The notes beneath the pieces were generated by a model. It was given only the letters and a program-made list of their open reading frames with translations, did no database searches and had not been told where the DNA came from. A DNA stretch of 64,000 nucleotides. Source: Streptomyces sp. NBC_01276. Its GTDB lineage: Bacteria; Actinomycetota; Actinomycetes; Streptomycetales; Streptomycetaceae. A program made the position numbers and the translations under genes. Location of the stretch: positions 248,001 to 312,000 of the forward strand of contig NZ_CP108442.1 of assembly GCF_041435355.1 (NCBI RefSeq), written 5' to 3'. Of this stretch, positions 59,670-64,000 are shown piece by piece (the first letter of the stretch is position 1; the number at the start of each line of letters is the position of its first letter).

Positions 59670-60569
59670 TCAGGGGAGTTCGGCGAGCCGTCCCTCGCCG
59701 ACGATGACGACGCCGCCGCCGACCTCCACCGTGCGCACGTCCGTCCCGTGACCGTGCGCGCTGATGGTCATCTCGCTGGGCCGGCCGGTGAAACGTCCCT
59801 GCCGCAGCACGGCCCGCTCCCCGTCGCCGAGCCGGCCGTGGCGGCGCAGGTACGCCGCCGCGCAGCCCGCTCCGCTGCCGGTGGCCGTGTCCTCCAGGAG
59901 GCCGTCGTTGGTCCAGTGCCTCCCTTCCATCGCGGTGACGTCGAGGAGGTAGGCGTACGCGGCCCCCAGGCGGGCCAGGGGCGCGTCGAGCGGGGTGGCG
60001 ACGCGGGCCCGGGCCAGTGCGTCACCCCGCACGGGAACGACCAGGTAGCGCAGTCCGGCGGACACCGTCTCCGGTGGCAGCCGCGGGTCGAGGTCGTCGG
60101 CGCCGAGGGAGAACCAGGAGGCGATGGCGGCCCGGGTGGCCCGGTCCGGGCCGTGCGGGCCGCGGGTGAACTCGGCGGGACCCTGCTCCAGGGTGCCCTC
60201 GTAACGGCGCGGTCCGTTGCGGCGGGTGACGGCCTCCACCGTGCGGGAGCGCAGCCGCAGGGTCCACCTGACACGGTCGTCGGGAACGCCGTCCGCGGCG
60301 TCGGCGGCGTGCTGGTCGTGGAGCACGCCCGCGGCGCCGAGCAGGGGGTGTCCCGCGAAGTCGAGTTCCCCCGTGAGGTCGAAGACCCGGGCCCGGTGGG
60401 TGCGCGGGCGCGCCGGGTCCCGTGCCAGGAAGACCGATTCGAAGTGGCGCAGTTCCCTGGTGATGCTCAGCATCCGGTCGCCGGTGAGGCCTTCGGCCTC
60501 GGGGAAGACCGCGAGGCTGTTGCCGCTGTAGGGGCGGGCGGTGAAGACGTCGACGTGGGTGTAGCGCAC
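59670..60569 (-). CDS. PhzF family isomerase
   Basis: The 299-residue protein has the PhzF pattern: YTHVDVFTARPYSGNSLAVF, catalytic Glu44 in HFESVFLA, and GHPLLGAAGVL. The C-terminal part contains GSGAGCAAAYLRRHG and FTGRPSEMTI, which match the family signature. PhzF enzymes isomerise trans-2,3-dihydro-3-hydroxyanthranilate or act as diaminopimelate-epimerase-like enzymes. There are no phenazine genes here, so the substrate is open. The GTG at 60569 follows AGGGAG. It lies downstream of the MFS gene on the same strand. Confidence 0.88.
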   Translation of the reverse strand: MRYTHVDVFTARPYSGNSLAVFPEAEGLTGDRMLSITRELRHFESVFLARDPARPRTHRARVFDLTGELDFAGHPLLGAAGVLHDQHAADAADGVPDDRVRWTLRLRSRTVEAVTRRNGPRRYEGTLEQGPAEFTRGPHGPDRATRAAIASWFSLGADDLDPRLPPETVSAGLRYLVVPVRGDALARARVATPLDAPLARLGAAYAYLLDVTAMEGRHWTNDGLLEDTATGSGAGCAAAYLRRHGRLGDGERAVLRQGRFTGRPSEMTISAHGHGTDVRTVEVGGGVVIVGEGRLAELP

Positions 60570-60628
60570 GAGGTGCTCCCTGTGGGATTCGGGCGGGCGG
60601 GGTCGGGGGCGCGTGGGGCCGGGGCGGG

Positions 60629-61930
60629 TCAGGGGCGCGAGGCGGGCGCGGGGTCGGACCGTTGCGCGCCGGACGGCAGTTCGCGGGCCGTGCGCAGCGG
60701 CGAGAGGAGGAGGGGAAGTACGGCCAGGAGTTCGCCCAGGGCCCCGGTCCACAGGGCCGGCCGGGCTCCGAAGTACCGGCCCAGCAGCCCTCCGGCGAGC
60801 GCGCCGACCGGCATGGACCCCCAGACCACGAAGCGGAAGGTCGCGGTCATCCGGCCCAGGAGCGGTTCGGGGCACAGCCGCTGCCGGTAGGCGACCGAGG
60901 TCACCTTGAAGGTCATGAAGGCCGTCCACCCCAGTCCCTGGAGGGCCACTGCCACGGCGAACCGCCAGTCGGCCCGGTAGAAGGGCAGCGCGAGCACCCA
61001 CAGCAGCCCGCTGACGACCACCGACGCGCACATCGCGCGTCCCTGGCCCCATCGGGCGGCGATCCGGCCGGTGAGCAGGCTGCCGATCAGGCCGCCCACG
61101 GCTTCGGCGGTGAACACCGCGCCGCAGAGCAGCGGGGGCAGCCCGAGGTCCCCGGCGAGCAGCACCAGCAGCATGGAGGCGCCGATGGTCCCGCACAGGT
61201 TGGAGACGGCGGCGGCGAGGGTGAGTGCCCGCAGGACCGGGTTCCGGAAGACGAGGCGGAGCCCTTCCGCGATCTCGGCGCGCAGTGTGGTGCCGGGCCG
61301 CTCCCCGTCCCGCCGGCCGAGGGGGCGCACGCGCGAGAGGAACAGCGCCGAGACGCCGTAGCTGAGGGCATCGGCGGCGAGGGCGAGGGGCGCGGTGAGG
61401 GCGCCGACGAGGGCTCCGGCCAGGCCGGGGCCCCCGACCTGGGTGATGTTGCGGCCGGCTTCGAGCCGGACGTTCGCCCGCACCAGCCCGGTCCCGCCCA
61501 CCAGGCGCGGCAGTGCGCTCTGGGCGGCCACGTCGAAGAAGACCGTGCACACCGACATCCCGAAGGCGACGGCGTATAGCTGAGGGAGCGTCAGCGCGTC
61601 CCGCCACGCCGCGACCGGGACGGAGAGGAGCAGGGCGGCGCGGCCGAGGTCGCCCGCGACCATCACGGGGCGCAGCGGCAGCCGGTCCACCCAGGCACCG
61701 GCGGGCAGGCCGATGAGGAGGAAGGCGAGGTACTCGGACGCGACGAGCAGGCCGACCTCGAACGGGGTGGCGTCGAGGGTGCCGATGGCCACGAGGGGCA
61801 GCGCGAGCAGGGTCACGGCGGATCCGCACTGGCTCACAAGGTCGGCGATCCACAGCGGGCGGAAACCGGAGCCGAGGGCCGGACCGGCTCGGCGGGGGCG
61901 CGGGGCGGCGCCGGGGCGGGGGTGCGTCAT
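60629..61930 (-). CDS. MFS transporter
   Basis: The 433-residue protein has about 12 helices with motif-A-like VDRLPLRPVM after helix 2 and a long loop GRRDGERPGTTLRAEI in the middle. It resembles macrolide-type exporters. The ATG at 61930 or a GTG at 61945 is used; neither has a strong binding site, so a leaderless message is possible. It diverges from the ArsR-type gene. The 98 bases between them hold overlapping promoter-like AT-rich sequence (TTGTTTTAGTCT). ArsR control of the transporter is the usual arrangement. Confidence 0.85.
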   Translation of the reverse strand: MTHPRPGAAPRPRRAGPALGSGFRPLWIADLVSQCGSAVTLLALPLVAIGTLDATPFEVGLLVASEYLAFLLIGLPAGAWVDRLPLRPVMVAGDLGRAALLLSVPVAAWRDALTLPQLYAVAFGMSVCTVFFDVAAQSALPRLVGGTGLVRANVRLEAGRNITQVGGPGLAGALVGALTAPLALAADALSYGVSALFLSRVRPLGRRDGERPGTTLRAEIAEGLRLVFRNPVLRALTLAAAVSNLCGTIGASMLLVLLAGDLGLPPLLCGAVFTAEAVGGLIGSLLTGRIAARWGQGRAMCASVVVSGLLWVLALPFYRADWRFAVAVALQGLGWTAFMTFKVTSVAYRQRLCPEPLLGRMTATFRFVVWGSMPVGALAGGLLGRYFGARPALWTGALGELLAVLPLLLSPLRTARELPSGAQRSDPAPASRP

Positions 61931-62028
61931 GGATGCGAAGATCACCGGCGCGGGGGCGGCGCGGCCATTGTTTTAGTCTGGGTCGAAAGCTGGTGCGGGC
62001 GGGCGTCCCGCCGGACGGGGGCGCGGGC

Positions 62029-62955
62029 ATGGGTGAGGTGCGGTTCGGGGTGCGGGACGTCGCGGGCGTCAGGTTCGCGATCTCACCGCTGTGGGAGACC
62101 GTCACCAGCTTCCGGGCCGTGGCGGATCCGGGCCGCTACGCCGTCCACCTGCCGTGGCTCACCTCGGTACGGGCGCTGCGGACGGACCGGGCCCTGGCCG
62201 TGCGGACCGCCCCCTTGCGGGCCCTGATCGCCGTGGACCGGCCCGGGGCGCGTCCGCCGGCGGACGTACCGGCCTTCCTGACGCCCCCTCCGCGCTGCCC
62301 CCTGGCCGAGTTCGAGGAGGAGCTCGCGCTGCTGGCGGTCCCACCCGCCGGGGTGGCCGGGATGGCCCCGCCGGACCCGGCGGACGCCCTGCGCGCCTGG
62401 TGGGAGGCGGCGGTCCGGCCCTGTTGGCCCCGCGTCCGGGCGGTCCTGGAGGCGGACATCGCCTACCGGACCCGGCAGTTGGCCGAGGACGGCATCCAGG
62501 AGGTGCTCTCCCGGCTCCATCCCGCGCTGCGCTGGACGGGCGACCGCCTGGTCTCCCCCGAGCTGGGCCCGGCGGTCCTCGACCTGGACGGCGGGGGGAT
62601 CACCCTGGCCCCGAGCGCCTTCGCGGTCCGCTGCCACCTGCTGACCGGGCCCGGGCCGACACCGCCGGCCGTCGTCTACCCGGCGCGGGCGGTGGGCACG
62701 CTGTGGGAGCGGCGCGGTGTCCCCGGCGAGGGGCTGGCGCGTCTGCTGGGGCGCAGCCGGGCCCTGCTCCTCTCGTGCACGAGCTCGCCCGCCACCACGA
62801 CCCAGCTGGCGGCCCGGACGGGGCTCAGCCTCGGCGCGGTCTCGCAGCACCTCGGGGTGCTGCGGGACGCCGGTCTCGTCACGAGCCACCGCTACCGGCG
62901 CGAGGTGCACTACGCGACCAGCGAGCTGGGCGACGCCCTGCTGGAGCGGGCGTAG
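62029..62955 (+). CDS. ArsR-type winged-helix regulator with long N-terminal domain
   Basis: The 308-residue protein has a C-terminal ArsR winged helix (about 245-300, TTQLAARTGLSLGAVSQHLG, LRDAGLVTSHRYRREVHYAT). The N-terminal 240 residues form a separate domain (VRDVAGVRFAISPLWETVTS, EADIAYRTRQLAEDGIQEVL) that matches DUF5937-type regulators. It likely senses a ligand and represses the divergent MFS gene. The ATG at 62029 is chosen because upstream codons look non-coding. The signal is unknown. Confidence 0.85.
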   Translation: MGEVRFGVRDVAGVRFAISPLWETVTSFRAVADPGRYAVHLPWLTSVRALRTDRALAVRTAPLRALIAVDRPGARPPADVPAFLTPPPRCPLAEFEEELALLAVPPAGVAGMAPPDPADALRAWWEAAVRPCWPRVRAVLEADIAYRTRQLAEDGIQEVLSRLHPALRWTGDRLVSPELGPAVLDLDGGGITLAPSAFAVRCHLLTGPGPTPPAVVYPARAVGTLWERRGVPGEGLARLLGRSRALLLSCTSSPATTTQLAARTGLSLGAVSQHLGVLRDAGLVTSHRYRREVHYATSELGDALLERA

Positions 62956-62989
62956 GGTCCGGGCCCTCCCCCGGCCGGGCCGGGCCCGT

Positions 62990-63649
62990 TCACCGGGCCC
63001 GGCGGCCGGCGGTCAGCCCGACCGGCCGGACGGCGGGCCGGACGGACGGGTCGCCGGGGCGGCGGGCCAGGGGGGCGAGGGAGGCGCAGAAGAGGGCCGC
63101 GGCGAGGGGCATCAGGTCGAGGCCGCCGGCCGCCGCGGTGGCGGTTCCGGCCACCGCCGCCAGGGGGCTCCAGAGGCTGACGCGACGCCGGGCGGAGAGC
63201 TGGACGAGGATCCAGATCAGGCCGACGTAGAAGAGCAGCGGGCCCACGCCGTACACCGCCGGCACCACCCCGGGGTGACTCTCCACCTGCTCGAACAACC
63301 GCTCCATGCCGGGCCGGTCGGTGGCGCGGAGGCCGACGTACAGGTCGATGCACGACTGGACGGTCACGGCCAGGGTGCCGGCCAGCCCGAGGGCCGTCGC
63401 GGCGCCGGCGCTCAGCCGCCCGGCGGGCCCCGCGTCCGGCCGGGCCAGCGTCCACAGCCGGGCGAAGACCGGCACGAACAACAGCATGGCGGCGGTCAGC
63501 GCGAGGTGCCCGGTGGTCCATACGGGGCCGGGGCCGTGGTCCGGGTCGGTGAGCCGGATGGCACCGTAGGCGAGGATGAGGAGCGGCGCCGTCACGAAGG
63601 CGGCGCGTGTCAGGGCCGTCCGGGCGGAACGGCGGGGTCGACGAGTCAT
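62990..63649 (-). CDS. Integral membrane protein, 219 aa
   Basis: The 219-residue protein has about six membrane helices (ALTRAAFVTAPLLILAYGAI, LALTAAMLLFVPVFARLWTL, VVPAVYGVGPLLFYVGLIWI) and an Arg-rich N-terminus. It has no recognised transporter or channel motif. The ATG at 63649 is used. It is convergent with the ArsR-type gene and divergent from the gene cut by the right edge. Function is unknown. Confidence 0.7.
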   Translation of the reverse strand: MTRRPRRSARTALTRAAFVTAPLLILAYGAIRLTDPDHGPGPVWTTGHLALTAAMLLFVPVFARLWTLARPDAGPAGRLSAGAATALGLAGTLAVTVQSCIDLYVGLRATDRPGMERLFEQVESHPGVVPAVYGVGPLLFYVGLIWILVQLSARRRVSLWSPLAAVAGTATAAAGGLDLMPLAAALFCASLAPLARRPGDPSVRPAVRPVGLTAGRRAR

Positions 63650-63776
63650 GAGTCGATCTTGTCCGTGGGGCCGGCCGCCGGACATCGGGCATCACCCCGA
63701 CCCCACCCCGAACCGACCCCGAGCCCGCTCGGGGCTCACAGCTCAGGGCTCACCGCCCGGAGCGGAAGGAAACACC

Positions 63777-64000
63777 ATGAGCGGCGACATCCCCGCCAGG
63801 ATCCTCCTGATCGTGAAGGACCGCAGGCTCTGGGGGCTGCTCGAACGGCTCCTCGTCTCCGCCGGCTACGTGGTCCTCGACGGCGGGAGCGGCCGGGAGA
63901 CGGTGGCTCTGCTGGAGCGCGAGGCGCCCGTGGGCCTGGTGGTCTGCGAGCGCACCGGTCCCGGGCTCGACGAGGTGGCACTGTTCGAGGAGATCCGGCG
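63777..64000 (+). CDS. Receiver-like response-regulator domain, cut by the right edge
   Basis: The ATG at 63777 has AAGGAA upstream and opens 74 codons before the edge. The residues look like a CheY-type receiver: ILLIVKDRRLWGLLERLLVS (first strand and helix), GYVVLDGGSGRETVALLERE and VGLVVCERTGPGLDEVALFE. The acidic pair normally written DD is KD, and the phospho-acceptor Asp position reads Glu (CER). This suggests a pseudo-receiver or phosphomimic. The output domain lies outside the window. Confidence 0.7.
   Translation, partial: MSGDIPARILLIVKDRRLWGLLERLLVSAGYVVLDGGSGRETVALLEREAPVGLVVCERTGPGLDEVALFEEIR

Overview
The window comes from a Streptomyces or close actinomycete chromosome. G+C is very high, third codon positions are almost all G or C, GTG and TTG starts are common, and the gene families (GPP34, DUF4232, guanyl-specific RNase, CebR-like sugar regulator, PadR, TetR and LysR single-gene regulators) are typical of that genus. 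I see no rRNA, tRNA, insertion sequence, phage or CRISPR array. About 66 protein genes are supported, including one cut at each edge, one pseudogene, and a few small ORFs.

Layout. 1-4.6 kb: a transporter cut by the left edge, a divergent NAD-dependent DNA ligase, a MazG-like protein and an aldo/keto reductase behind a MerR-type promoter. 4.7-8.6 kb: a minus-strand row that looks like a type VII secretion (ESX/WXG100-like) substrate cassette. 8.7-13.8 kb: an alpha/beta hydrolase and a divergent helix-turn-helix regulator separated by four repeated operator-like sites, then an SDR, an acyl-CoA oxidase/dehydrogenase and its PadR regulator with a perfect palindrome. 14-17 kb: a PLP enzyme, a histone-H1-like protein, and two copies of a structured 83-bp element that I interpret as duplicated small RNAs. 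17-24 kb: an MFS exporter with a leader peptide and attenuator-like hairpin, GPP34, a lipoprotein, a LysR regulator with its divergent target, and an HTH/DUF4180 pair. 23.8-33.7 kb: class A beta-lactamase, trypsin-like protease, a decayed hydrolase, a zinc-ribbon protein that reads in frame into its neighbour, a PAS-SpoIIE phosphatase, a secreted M1 metallopeptidase, and an SgcJ/EcaC-type protein with a predicted leaderless MerR-type promoter.

33.9-41.6 kb is the clearest functional unit: secreted GH16 glucanase, GH1 beta-glucosidase, two ABC permeases, a sugar-binding lipoprotein and a LacI/CebR-like repressor, with identical 14-bp palindromes before the glucanase and the binding protein and a variant before the repressor. 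The inferred pathway is extracellular cutting of a beta-1,3-glucan, import of the oligosaccharides, cytoplasmic hydrolysis to glucose, and induction by release of the repressor.

41.7-64 kb holds mostly single genes: a secreted RNase Sa homologue, an RNase H with a Cys-rich tail, a D-2-hydroxyacid dehydrogenase, a 1200-residue protein of unknown function, an MscS channel, a VanX-like dipeptidase with a TTA codon, a stand-alone GltD, a cupin/TetR pair around a palindrome, a phosphodiester glycosidase, PhzF, an MFS/ArsR pair, and at the right edge a receiver-like domain with altered acidic residues.

Functions are read from recognisable motifs and context. No database search or folding calculation was possible, so family names without visible motifs are tentative.
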